Positions 1-6,085 of a DNA stretch of 6,085 nucleotides are shown piece by piece. A model generated the notes under the pieces. It was given only the letters and a program-made list of their open reading frames with translations, did no database searches and was not told the origin of the DNA. The number at the start of each line of letters is the position of its first letter. Positions within the stretch are counted from its first letter, which is position 1. The DNA lies in the NCBI GenBank assembly GCA_030151505.1, contig JASLDQ010000190.1, positions 1-6,085 of the forward strand, given 5' to 3'. Position numbers and translations under genes: made by a program. The DNA comes from Chromobacteriaceae bacterium (lineage in GTDB: Bacteria > Pseudomonadota > Gammaproteobacteria > Burkholderiales > Aquaspirillaceae).

Positions 1-174
1 GGACAGACGCATGTCGAGCACCAGACAGCCGGCCCGGCTCGCCACTTCGCCTTCCAGCAAACTCTCGCCGGAATCGAAGGCCTCCACCGTCAGCCCCGCG
101 CCTTCGAACAACCAGCTCAGCGCCTCGCGCACCGCTTCATCGTCGTCGACCACCACCACGCTTCGTGTCGTCAC
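1..174 (-). CDS. FixJ/NarL-type response regulator, receiver-domain N-terminus (partial, cut by window edge)
   Basis: Only the first 58 residues are present; the gene continues past position 1. Translation from the GTG at 174-172 begins [19 protein letters not shown] and ends GCLVLDMRLS. This is the start of a CheY-like receiver domain: a hydrophobic first strand, the acidic pocket D10-D12, and the phosphoacceptor Asp54 in the LVLDMRLS strand. The LDMRLS wording is typical of FixJ/TtrR/TodT-type regulators, which carry a C-terminal LuxR-type HTH; that output domain is outside the window, so the class is inferred. Phosphorylation by a sensor histidine kinase is expected from the family, and no kinase is seen here. 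The GTG start is supported by a GGAG eight bases upstream and by a GTGA overlap with the stop of the MscS gene, which implies translational coupling. No in-frame ATG lies near the beginning of the domain. Confidence 0.85.
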   Translation of the reverse strand, partial: MTTRSVVVVDDDEAVREALSWLFEGAGLTVEAFDSGESLLEGEVASRAGCLVLDMRLS

Positions 175-1565
175 GCTCTGTTCTCCTGTCCTGCCGTTTC
201 CGGCGCCCGCTGTGGCGCGCCGCTCTCGTGGACGATGCGCAGTTCGCGCTGCGGGAAAGGAATGTCGATGCCGTGCTCGCCGAACTTGCGCCAGATACCG
301 AGGTTGATGGCGGAGCGCGGGCCGAGCAAGCCGTTTTCCGGATCGCCCACCCAGTAGCCTAGCGTCAGATTGACGCTGCTGTCGGCAAAAGCCGCCAGAA
401 AGGCCGCCGGCGCCGGATCCTTCTGCACCCGCGGCACCTCGGCTGCCGCTTCGGTCATCAGCCGCATCGCCAGCTCCAGATCGGCCCCGTAGGCCACGCC
501 CACGTCCAGGCTCTGCCACACCGCCCGGTCGGAATAGGAGCTGTTGACCACGGTGCTGGACACCAGCGCCTCGTTCGGAATCAGCGCGTCGGTGCCATCG
601 GACAGGCGCAGCACCACATAGCGCGCGGTGATCTCGCGGATGATGCCGGTGCGGTTGTCGATGGTGACGCGGTCGCCGATGCGCACGGCGCGGTCGAGCA
701 GGATGATGAAGCCGGACACGTAGTTACTGGCGATCTTCTGCAGGCCGAAACCAAGGCCCACGCCCAGCGCGCCGCCGAACACCGACAGCACGGTCAGGTC
801 GATGCCCACCACCGGCAGCGCGATCAGCACCGCCAGAATGACCATCGCGGTGCGGATCAGCTTGGACACGACGATGCGCAGGCTCATGTCGACGTTGGTC
901 AGCGCCATCATGCGCCGGTCGAGCAGGCGGCCGATCCACAGCGCGAGAAAGAGGATGACCGACACCCACAGCACGGCGTTGAGGATCATCAGCAGATTGA
1001 GCCGGCTCTTGCCGACCGCAAAGCTGACCGACTCCAGCCAGTCGATCACCATCGCGTCGAAACCGAGCACATAGGTGATGAAGCCGATCCACAGCGTCAT
1101 GGCGAGGAAATGTTCGGTGCCCTGCTCCACCTTGCCTTCGGGCAGCACGCTGCGCACTCCGCCGGCCACCACCCGGATGACGCCGAGCCAGATCATGGCG
1201 ATATTGGCGACGCCCAGCACGGCAATGTCACCCCGGCTGAGGCCAAAGAAGCGGGTCGCGGCCAGACTGGCCCCGAGGCACAGCAACGACGAAGTCAGCG
1301 GCAACACCAGCCGGAACAGCAGGTAGGGGCCGAGGCGCTCATAGCGCTCCGGATGGTCGCGGAACACGCGCCGGTAGACCTGCCGTGCCACCAGCACGCC
1401 GAAATAGACGCACACCACCACCGCCAGCGCCTGCACGAGGCCGGACGGGGTGGAAAGGATGGAAACGAGGTGGTCGAACTTCTGTTCCTGTCTGCCCAGA
1501 TGACGGCCGAGGTTTTCCGCCAGGGCGCCATCCAGCTGTTCGTGCAAGCTGCTGTTCAAACTCAT
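171..1565 (-). CDS. MscS-family mechanosensitive ion channel
   Basis: A 464-residue inner-membrane channel of the small-conductance mechanosensitive family, expected to open under membrane tension and release solutes on osmotic downshock. It is longer than E. coli MscS (286 residues) because extra transmembrane helices precede the channel core. Hydrophobic segments lie at about 42-60, 80-103, 113-134, 152-172, 188-212 and 234-253, followed by the pore-lining helix at about 256-290. That helix has the Gly/Ala-rich pattern [13 protein letters not shown] and then [18 protein letters not shown], which matches the TM3a/TM3b and beta-domain entry of MscS. The cytoplasmic beta domain (about 291-345, with [13 protein letters not shown] and LIPNEAL) and the alpha/beta domain (about 350-445) follow. 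There is no signal peptide. The ATG overlaps the lolD stop as ATGA; a GAGGA lies 12 bases upstream, slightly far. The stop overlaps the next gene as GTGA. The exact subfamily cannot be assigned by eye, so no symbol is given. Confidence 0.92.
   Translation of the reverse strand: MSLNSSLHEQLDGALAENLGRHLGRQEQKFDHLVSILSTPSGLVQALAVVVCVYFGVLVARQVYRRVFRDHPERYERLGPYLLFRLVLPLTSSLLCLGASLAATRFFGLSRGDIAVLGVANIAMIWLGVIRVVAGGVRSVLPEGKVEQGTEHFLAMTLWIGFITYVLGFDAMVIDWLESVSFAVGKSRLNLLMILNAVLWVSVILFLALWIGRLLDRRMMALTNVDMSLRIVVSKLIRTAMVILAVLIALPVVGIDLTVLSVFGGALGVGLGFGLQKIASNYVSGFIILLDRAVRIGDRVTIDNRTGIIREITARYVVLRLSDGTDALIPNEALVSSTVVNSSYSDRAVWQSLDVGVAYGADLELAMRLMTEAAAEVPRVQKDPAPAAFLAAFADSSVNLTLGYWVGDPENGLLGPRSAINLGIWRKFGEHGIDIPFPQRELRIVHESGAPQRAPETAGQENRA
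183..186 (-). promoter_or_regulatory. Shine-Dalgarno site of the response regulator
   Basis: GGAG on the minus strand, eight bases before the GTG at 174, lying inside the last codons of the upstream channel gene. It supports the GTG start, since there is no competing ATG. Confidence 0.6.
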
Positions 1566-2299
1566 GCGTGCAGGTTTTCCTCTTCTTGTGCCGTCGGGTC
1601 GTCGCTCGGCGCTTCGGGCGTCAGCACGCCCTGGGTCAGGCGCACGATGCGGCCGGTGCGCGCCGCGATTTCGCGGTCGTGGGTTACGATGACCAGCGCG
1701 GTGCCGAGGCTGGCGTTCAGTTCCACCATCAGGTCGAACACCGCCATCGCGGTGCCGTGATCCAGATTGCCGGTCGGTTCGTCCGCCAGCAGGCAGGCCG
1801 GTTCGGTCACCAGCGCGCGCGCCATCGCCGCGCGCTGGCGTTCACCGCCGGACAGCTCGCCCGGCCGGTGCTTCAAACGCTTGCCCAGCCCAACCCGCTC
1901 CAGCATCGCCGCCGCGCGCCGGTGCGCTTCGGCCGGCGCCATTCGCCGGATCAGCAAGGGCATGGCGACGTTCTCCAGCGCGCTGAACTCGGGCAACAGG
2001 TGGTGGAACTGGTAGACGAAGCCGAGCGTGCGGTTGCGCAGCACGCCGCGGGCCTTTTCCGACATGCCGGCCAGATCCTGTCCGGCCACGCGCACGGAAC
2101 CGGTGGTCGGCTTGTCCAGCCCGCCCAGCAGATGCAGCAGCGTCGACTTGCCCGAACCGGAACTGCCGACGATGGCGACGCGCTCGCCCTGCTCGACCCG
2201 GAAATCCACCCCGGTCAGCACCGGCACGTCGAGGTCGCCGTAGGTCTTGCCAAGACCGGTGCACTCGATCACCGGCTGATTCGTATCCGGCTTATTCAT
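1562..2299 (-). CDS. lolD: LolD, ATP-binding subunit of the lipoprotein-releasing ABC transporter
   Basis: A 245-residue cytoplasmic ATPase that powers extraction of outer-membrane lipoproteins from the inner membrane and their hand-over to LolA. All ABC motifs are intact: Walker [10 protein letters not shown] (45-53), Q-loop Gln97, signature LSGGERQR (149-156), Walker B LLADEP with catalytic Glu174, D-loop GNLD (177-180) and switch His207 in VTHD. The stretch after the Q-loop, [20 protein letters not shown], is nearly the E. coli LolD sequence and separates it from FtsE and MacB relatives. The ATG at 2299 is chosen over an in-frame start 34 codons upstream, because that extension is Pro/Arg-rich out-of-frame lolC sequence and because GGAGG sits nine bases before 2299. 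The start overlaps the permease stop by eight bases (ATGAATAA), and the stop overlaps the MscS start by four. The C-terminus is acidic (about 230-245). Confidence 0.97.
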   Translation of the reverse strand: MNKPDTNQPVIECTGLGKTYGDLDVPVLTGVDFRVEQGERVAIVGSSGSGKSTLLHLLGGLDKPTTGSVRVAGQDLAGMSEKARGVLRNRTLGFVYQFHHLLPEFSALENVAMPLLIRRMAPAEAHRRAAAMLERVGLGKRLKHRPGELSGGERQRAAMARALVTEPACLLADEPTGNLDHGTAMAVFDLMVELNASLGTALVIVTHDREIAARTGRIVRLTQGVLTPEAPSDDPTAQEEENLHA

Positions 2300-3533
2300 A
2301 GCGCAGGGCCTCCGCCGGTTGGGTGCGGGCGGCGCGCCAGCTCGGGTAGAGCGTGGCGACGAAGGCCAGCAACAGGGAAATGACGGTGATGGTCGCCACA
2401 TCGGCGAGCTGCACGTCGGATGGCAGATAGTCGATCATGTAGACCTCGCTCGACAGGATTTGCGTACCGATCAACCGCTCGATGGCGGGCACGATCACGT
2501 CCAGGTTCAGCGCGACCAGCACGCCGCCGGCCACGCCGGACAGGGTGCCGATCACGCCGGACAGCGCGCCCTGCAGCATGAAGATCTTCATGATCGAGCC
2601 GGGCGAAGCGCCGAGCGTGCGCAGGATGGCGATGTCGGCCTGCTTGTCGGTCACCACCATCACCAGGGTGGACACCAGGTTGAACGCCGCCACCGCGACG
2701 ATCAGGGTGAGGATGATGGTCATCATGCGCTTTTCGATCTGCACCGCGCGGAAGTAGTTGGCGTGCATGTCGGTCCAGTCGCTCAGGTAGACGTCCTGCG
2801 GCAGGTGCTTGTAGAGGTCGCGCTTGACGATGGGTGCGGCCATCAGGTCGGCGAGCTTGAGCCGCACGCCGGACACCTGGTCGCCCAGGCGGAACAGGCG
2901 CTGGCCGTCGTTGAGGTTGATCATCGCCAGGGTGGAGTCGTACTCGAACATGTCGACCTTGAACACGCCGGCAACGGTGAACTGCTTGAGGCGCGGCAGC
3001 ATGCCGGCCGGGGTGAACTGGCCTTCCGGGGTGATCAGCGTGACCTTGTCGCCCAGCCCCACGCCCAGCGCGCGGGCCAGCTCGACGCCGAGCACGATGT
3101 TGAATCCGCCCGGCTGCAGCGCCTCCATCTTGCCCGCGACCATGTGGCGGCCGACGTCGACCACCCGGTCCTCAAGCCGCGGTTCGATGGCGCGCACCAT
3201 GGCGCCGCGCACATTGCCGCCGGAAGACAGGAGCCCCTGCGCCCCGACGAAAGGCGCGGCGGCCACCACGCGCCGGTCGCGCTGCACGGCCCGCATCACC
3301 GTGTTCCAGTCGGCGAGCTTGCCGCCCGGGCCGGTGGCCTCGACATGGGAGGCCACACTCAGAAGCCGGCCGCGAATTTCGGTCTGGAAGCCGTTCATCA
3401 CCGACAGCACGATGATGAGCGCCGCCACTCCCAGCGCAATGCCGACGATGGAAACCAGCGAGATGAAGGAAATGAAACTGTTCTTGCGCTTGGCTCGGAC
3501 GTAGCGCAGGGCGATCAGGGATTCGAATGACAT
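2292..3533 (-). CDS. lolC: LolC/LolE-family permease of the lipoprotein-releasing ABC transporter
   Basis: A 413-residue inner-membrane protein, the usual length for LolC/LolE. It has one helix near the N-terminus (about 21-46), a large periplasmic domain (about 48-268) and three C-terminal helices (about 269-296, 316-347, 377-397), the type VII ABC permease layout. Family hallmarks include [13 protein letters not shown] after the first helix, VEKRMM-like QIEKRMM before the second, [21 protein letters not shown] and the C-terminal [19 protein letters not shown]. The periplasmic segment [16 protein letters not shown] (172-187) aligns in style with the E. coli LolC region holding the LolA-binding hook. 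Only one permease gene is present, so it could pair with a second gene elsewhere or act as a homodimer (LolF-like); the lolC symbol is provisional. The ATG at 3533 is preferred to an upstream in-frame start because homology begins at [11 protein letters not shown]. No Shine-Dalgarno is visible before it. It overlaps lolD by eight bases. The 165 bases upstream (3534-3698) contain no gene, and I see no convincing promoter or terminator in them. Confidence 0.94.
   Translation of the reverse strand: MSFESLIALRYVRAKRKNSFISFISLVSIVGIALGVAALIIVLSVMNGFQTEIRGRLLSVASHVEATGPGGKLADWNTVMRAVQRDRRVVAAAPFVGAQGLLSSGGNVRGAMVRAIEPRLEDRVVDVGRHMVAGKMEALQPGGFNIVLGVELARALGVGLGDKVTLITPEGQFTPAGMLPRLKQFTVAGVFKVDMFEYDSTLAMINLNDGQRLFRLGDQVSGVRLKLADLMAAPIVKRDLYKHLPQDVYLSDWTDMHANYFRAVQIEKRMMTIILTLIVAVAAFNLVSTLVMVVTDKQADIAILRTLGASPGSIMKIFMLQGALSGVIGTLSGVAGGVLVALNLDVIVPAIERLIGTQILSSEVYMIDYLPSDVQLADVATITVISLLLAFVATLYPSWRAARTQPAEALRYE
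2309..2313 (-). promoter_or_regulatory. Shine-Dalgarno site of lolD
   Basis: GGAGG on the minus strand, nine bases before the ATG at 2299 and inside the end of the permease gene. It is the best ribosome binding site in the window and fixes the lolD start, ruling out the longer in-frame extension. Confidence 0.8.
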
Positions 3534-3698
3534 GATTTTGGGGGAAATGGGCCGTAAGCAGAGAGAGTGACGAGGCCGGTTGAATTCGGACAACGACGAG
3601 ATGACGGGCCGATGCGTGACCCCGGATTGCGGGAACTGCACGCCCCGCCGCCGTTGCAAGACTGCGCCCGCCGGCACGATGGCCTTGCTTTACCCAGC

Positions 3699-3923
3699 TT
3701 ATGCCGCCGGGTAGGGATTCTCCAGCTGCCGCATCATGTCGATCATGAATGCCCGCACCTGTTCGGGTTCGCACCCCATCAGGATGGCGTCCTCGAACGC
3801 GTCCTGCGCCATCTGGCGCAGTTCGGTCAGGTTCTCGTGCATGACCTTGATCTTCTCGACGCAGGCGACCGGATTACCCTGCGCGTCGCACCAGACCGGA
3901 AAGGCCGGATCGCTGTGTTTCAT
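3699..3923 (-). CDS. Small conserved-looking protein of unknown function (74 aa)
   Basis: I do not recognise a named family. The product is 74 residues, soluble, with no signal peptide or membrane segment. It begins MKHSDPAFPVWCDAQGNP and ends LENPYPAA. Two amphipathic helices are likely, at about 22-48 (VEKIKVMHENLTELRQMAQDA) and 53-69, joined by a turn at GCEPEQ; the first part looks like a short beta strand pair around WCDAQGNPVAC. Three cysteines are at 12, 21 and 51. The ATG at 3923 overlaps the stop of the NlpC/P60 gene as ATGA, so the pair is probably translated from one mRNA. The reading frame stays open further upstream, but there it is a frame-shifted shadow of the lysine-rich tail, so the longer version is rejected. 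From memory, similar short proteins ending in LxNPY occur in betaproteobacteria; this could not be checked. It may be cytoplasmic, unlike its exported neighbour. Confidence 0.75.
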   Translation of the reverse strand: MKHSDPAFPVWCDAQGNPVACVEKIKVMHENLTELRQMAQDAFEDAILMGCEPEQVRAFMIDMMRQLENPYPAA

Positions 3924-4876
3924 GATTGAGATTTCTTCTTGCTGCTGGACTTGCCGGCCGATTTTTTGCCGGGACGGCTGTCGGCCTTGTCCGCCGCTTT
4001 CCTGTACTTGGGGGACTTGCCCTCGTCTTTTTTGGATTTGCCGCTTCGGGATTTGGCCTCGTCCTTCCGGGATTTGGCGCTGTCCTTGCCGCGGGCCTGG
4101 GCTTTGGCCGACTTGCCGCCCTTCTTCGCCTCGTCCTTGACCGGCTCGCACCCGGCCGCCTTCTTGCCGCGGCGGGTCTTGTGCTTGGCCGGCTTGCATT
4201 CGGGCGTGTCGTCCTTGGCCTGCGCCTTCGGCTCCGGCTTGTTGCGGATCACGGCCTTGACGCGCGGCGCGTCGCCGCCATCGGCAAAGGCGGCAATCGC
4301 ATCGCTGCCCTTGTCCTTGCGCTTTTTGGCGGCGTTCAGGTCGTCCAGCACCTCGGCCGACGAGATATTGCCGCCACGTGACATGCGCCGCGCACCGTTG
4401 AAGCGGCTCGACCAGTAGCTCGAACTCAGGTTGGCGATCTCGATATTCTTGCCGGTGCGGGGGGCGTGGATGAACTTGCCGTTGCCCAGATAGAGCGCAT
4501 TGTGCGAATAGTCGAAGCCACGGGTGTTGAAGAACAGCACATCGCCGGGCTGGATGTCAGTGCGGGACACCGGCCGGCCGGCGCGGGCCTGTTCGGACGC
4601 GGTGCGCGGCAGGCTGATCCCGACCGATTTCTGGAAAATGTAGCGGATGAAGCCCGAGCAGTCGAAACCCTGATTGGGGTTGTTGCCGCCGAAACGATAG
4701 GCGATGCCCATCAGGCTCATCGCCTGCAGCATCAGGTCCCCCATCATTTCTTCGCCCGGCTCGGCCAGTTTCTGCTCGTGTCTGGCGGGAGGGGCATCGT
4801 CGCGTTCCGGCGCCGCGTGGGCAATGGAGCCCAACGCCAGCATCAGCAGGGCGAGGAAACGGAAGGCGAATTTCAT
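3920..4876 (-). CDS. Exported NlpC/P60 (C40) peptidase with lysine-rich C-terminal tail
   Basis: A 318-residue periplasmic cysteine peptidase, expected to cut peptide stems of peptidoglycan (D-Glu to diamino acid bonds in the family). Residues 1-21 form a signal peptide (FRFLALLMLALGSIAHA, cleavage likely after AHA); there is no lipobox cysteine, so it is not a lipoprotein. The NlpC/P60 domain spans about 45-165: the catalytic Cys73 lies in GFDCSGFIRY, His125 in YSHNALYLGNG, and His137 in FIHAPR probably completes the triad. SLPRTASEQ and IQPGDVLFF are also family hallmarks. From about 217 to the end the protein becomes a Lys/Ser/Ala/Asp tail with KD-E-A-K-S-type repeats, absent from most members. 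The ATG at 4876 is chosen because the signal peptide starts there; a TTG 14 codons upstream is only about three bases after the predicted transcription start. No Shine-Dalgarno is visible. It heads a two-gene unit, overlapping the 74-residue gene by four bases. Confidence 0.93.
   Translation of the reverse strand: MKFAFRFLALLMLALGSIAHAAPERDDAPPARHEQKLAEPGEEMMGDLMLQAMSLMGIAYRFGGNNPNQGFDCSGFIRYIFQKSVGISLPRTASEQARAGRPVSRTDIQPGDVLFFNTRGFDYSHNALYLGNGKFIHAPRTGKNIEIANLSSSYWSSRFNGARRMSRGGNISSAEVLDDLNAAKKRKDKGSDAIAAFADGGDAPRVKAVIRNKPEPKAQAKDDTPECKPAKHKTRRGKKAAGCEPVKDEAKKGGKSAKAQARGKDSAKSRKDEAKSRSGKSKKDEGKSPKYRKAADKADSRPGKKSAGKSSSKKKSQS
3923..4228 (-). other. Basic low-complexity tail of the NlpC/P60 protein
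   Basis: About 100 residues (217-318) dominated by Lys with Ser, Ala, Asp, Gly and Arg, ending SSKKKSQS. It resembles histone-H1-like or AlgP-like tails in composition. KD-initiated units start at residues 247, 264, 271 and 283. Two cysteines, 227 and 243, bracket a basic stretch containing KTRRGKK. The tail is probably disordered; binding to an anionic envelope polymer is an inference from charge alone. Confidence 0.7.
4046..4087 (-). repeat. Two tandem 21-bp units encoding a heptapeptide repeat
   Basis: Two consecutive 21-base units encode KDSAKSR then KDEAKSR (residues 264-270 and 271-277). On the plus strand the shared core GGGATTTGGC recurs exactly 21 bases apart, at 4048 and 4069, and 17 of 21 aligned bases agree. 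The neighbouring KDEAKKGGKS and KDEGKSPK look like more diverged copies. This suggests that the tail grew by in-frame duplication. Confidence 0.6.
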
Positions 4877-4907
4877 GGGAGGCGAATGTAAACGACCACT
4901 CCCTCGC

Positions 4908-4937
4908 TGTAAAGCCAACAGCCTATGCTTATATACT
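4908..4937 (+). promoter_or_regulatory. Candidate promoter of the AarF/UbiB-type gene
   Basis: TATACT at 4932-4937 matches five of six bases of a -10 box. The best -35 at a usable distance is TGTAAA at 4908-4913 (18-base spacer), only three of six. Transcription would start near 4944, leaving a leader of about 27 bases before the ATG at 4971. The -10 box overlaps the opposite-strand one by two bases. Confidence 0.35.
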
Positions 4938-4955
4938 TGGAATGCCCGCCGTCAC
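4928..4955 (-). promoter_or_regulatory. Predicted sigma-70 promoter of the NlpC/P60 unit
   Basis: On the minus strand, GTGACG (4955-4950, four of six consensus bases) is followed after 16 bases by TATAAG (4933-4928, five of six). Transcription would start near 4921, giving a leader of about 45 bases before the ATG at 4876. The site lies in the only AT-rich patch of the divergent intergenic region. Prediction by eye only. Confidence 0.5.
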
Positions 4956-4970
4956 GCGCCACAATCCTTC

Positions 4971-6085
4971 ATGCTCAAAGAAACCTTCGTCGCCATGCGC
5001 GACCTGCCGCGCCTGAAAGAAATCTCCGCCATATTGATACGTCATGGACTGGGGGAGTTCGCCCAGCGACTTGAGCTGCCTCGCGCCGTCGAGAAGGGCA
5101 TCGAGTGGATACACGGCCCGCTGCCCGGCCCGGAGGACTACATCCCAACCCCGATCCGGGTGCGCCGCTCGCTGGAAGAGCTGGGGCCGACCTATATCAA
5201 GCTCGGCCAGATTCTTGCCACCCGGGTCGACGTGTTTCCGCCGGAATGGATCGTCGAATTCGAAAAACTGCAGAGCAATGTCCCCGCCCTGCCGGAAGCC
5301 GACGTGCAGCCGCTGGTGGAAGGTGCCCTGGGCCGGCCGTTGACCGAAGTGTTTGCCGAGTTCGACATGGCGCCGATCGGAGCCGCCTCGATCGCACAGG
5401 TCCACCGCGCGGTCCTGCATGACGGCACCGAGGTCGCCGTCAAACTGCGCCGCCCCGGCATCGCCGACAAGATCGAGGCCGACCTGCGCATCCTCGGCTA
5501 TCTGGCCCGTCTGATCGAGCTGGAGTTTCCCGACGCCCGCCGCTATCAGCCCAACGAGATCGTCCAGCAGTTCGCCAAAGCCCTGCGCCGCGAACTCAAC
5601 CTCGCCACCGAAGCGCGCAATATGGAGCGCTTTGCCGAGCACTTCGCCGACGACCCCAACATCATCGTGCCCAAGGTGTACTGGGACGACACCAACGCCG
5701 CCGTCAACGTGCAGGATTTCATCGACGGCATCCCGGCCAAGCGGCTGGACGAAATCGACGCGGCCGGGCTGGACCGCAAACTGCTGGCGCGGCGCGGCGC
5801 CGACGCCGTGCTCAAGATGATACTGATCGACGGTTTCTTCCACGCCGACCCGCATCCCGGCAACGTGTTCTTCCTGCCGGACAACCGCATCGTCTTCATC
5901 GATTTCGGCATGACCGGCAAGCTCAGCCATGAGCGGCGCGACGAACTGGCCGATCTGCTGGCCGCCCTGTCGCGCCGCGACGAGCGCGGCGTGTTCGACG
6001 TGCTGATCGAGTGGACCGGCAACGCGATGGTGGACGAGGACATGTTGCGCAGCGACATCGCCGACTTCATGTACGAATACGAAGG
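4971..6085 (+). CDS. ABC1/AarF/UbiB-family atypical kinase (partial, 3' end beyond window)
   Basis: The first 371 residues are present, open to the right edge with no stop. The family is a membrane-associated protein-kinase-like fold; UbiB and Coq8 support ubiquinone biosynthesis and act mainly as ATPases. Family motifs are clear: KLGQ (77-80) in PTYIKLGQILATR, the Ala-rich nucleotide loop PIGAASIAQVHRA (135-147), lysine 158 in VAVKLRRP, ELNLATEARNMERF (208-221), catalytic-loop HADPHPGN (291-298) and the metal-binding DFG (311-313). The C-terminal part, where UbiB has membrane helices, is missing. The N-terminus (MLKETFVAMRDLPRLKEIS) differs from classical UbiB as I remember it and looks more like the AarF-type paralogue of betaproteobacteria, so I give no symbol. 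The start at 4971 is the first ATG in frame with the homology; ATG 4995 is an alternative. Neither has a Shine-Dalgarno. It is divergent from the NlpC/P60 unit and not next to ubiE or ubiJ here. Confidence 0.92.
   Translation, partial: MLKETFVAMRDLPRLKEISAILIRHGLGEFAQRLELPRAVEKGIEWIHGPLPGPEDYIPTPIRVRRSLEELGPTYIKLGQILATRVDVFPPEWIVEFEKLQSNVPALPEADVQPLVEGALGRPLTEVFAEFDMAPIGAASIAQVHRAVLHDGTEVAVKLRRPGIADKIEADLRILGYLARLIELEFPDARRYQPNEIVQQFAKALRRELNLATEARNMERFAEHFADDPNIIVPKVYWDDTNAAVNVQDFIDGIPAKRLDEIDAAGLDRKLLARRGADAVLKMILIDGFFHADPHPGNVFFLPDNRIVFIDFGMTGKLSHERRDELADLLAALSRRDERGVFDVLIEWTGNAMVDEDMLRSDIADFMYEYE

Noticed and set aside
1385..2383. 332-codon plus-strand open frame across lolD and mscS
   Set aside because: Arg/Ala/Gly/Gln-rich product crossing a real gene junction, with no motifs; an antisense shadow.
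2319..3530. 403-codon plus-strand open frame opposite the LolC/E-type permease
   Set aside because: Its translation is a His/Asp/Gln/Gly-rich low-complexity sequence, typical of the antisense of a GC-rich gene. The minus strand has full family motifs.
3534..3677. 48-codon N-terminal extension of the LolC/E-type permease
   Set aside because: LolC/E homology starts at the MSFES methionine (3533). The extension is Arg/Pro-rich with no topogenic signal.
3534..3698. Possible terminator or promoter in the gap between the 74-residue gene and the permease
   Set aside because: GCAAG/CTTGC and CCCG/CGGG can pair weakly, but no T-run follows, and no -35/-10 pair reaches a useful match.
3924..4199. 92-codon N-terminal extension of the 74-residue protein
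   Set aside because: It is an out-of-frame reading of the lysine-rich tail (Gln/Gly/Arg-rich), and the ATGA overlap start at 3923 fits better.
4877..4891. Plus-strand GGGAGGCGAATGTAA, a ribosome-site-like sequence followed by ATG and an immediate stop
   Set aside because: It is just upstream of the NlpC/P60 start on the other strand and lies before the predicted plus-strand transcription start; most likely coincidence.
4929..5930. 333-codon minus-strand open frame opposite the AarF/UbiB-type gene
   Set aside because: The plus strand encodes intact KLGQ, HADPHPGN and DFG motifs. The minus-strand product shows no recognisable domain and is a shadow.

Overview
The window looks like ordinary chromosomal DNA from a GC-rich Gram-negative bacterium, most likely a betaproteobacterium (Rhodocyclales-like is a guess from protein style). 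It carries a Lol lipoprotein-release transporter, which implies an outer membrane. It also has a periplasmic NlpC/P60 hydrolase and an AarF/UbiB-type ABC1 kinase. I see no rRNA, tRNA, CRISPR, insertion sequence or phage gene. Coding density is very high, and the longest gene-free stretch is 165 bases.

Layout. Six genes lie on the minus strand and one on the plus strand. Reading leftwards from a divergent promoter region near 4930, the first minus-strand unit is an exported NlpC/P60 peptidase with a long lysine-rich tail (3920-4876), whose stop overlaps the start of an unrecognised 74-residue protein (3699-3923). After a 165-base gap comes a second, tightly packed unit: the LolC/E-type permease (2292-3533), LolD ATPase (1562-2299), an MscS-family channel (171-1565) and the N-terminus of a FixJ-like response regulator (1-174, cut by the window edge). 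All four genes of that unit overlap by 4 to 8 bases, so they are probably co-transcribed and translationally coupled. On the plus strand an ABC1/AarF/UbiB-family protein starts at 4971 and runs off the right edge.

Together the minus-strand genes form an envelope cluster: peptidoglycan cleavage, release of lipoproteins from the inner membrane to LolA, osmotic-shock protection and a two-component regulator. The last two being fused by overlap to the lol genes is the most notable point of organisation. The AarF/UbiB-type protein belongs to a family tied to ubiquinone biosynthesis or lipid-related functions.

I do not see a clearly novel system. The items most worth a second look are the basic tail and cysteine pair of the NlpC/P60 protein, its overlapping small partner gene, the lol-mscS-regulator coupling, and the overlapping divergent promoters. 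All functions are read from motifs by eye; no database search was possible.
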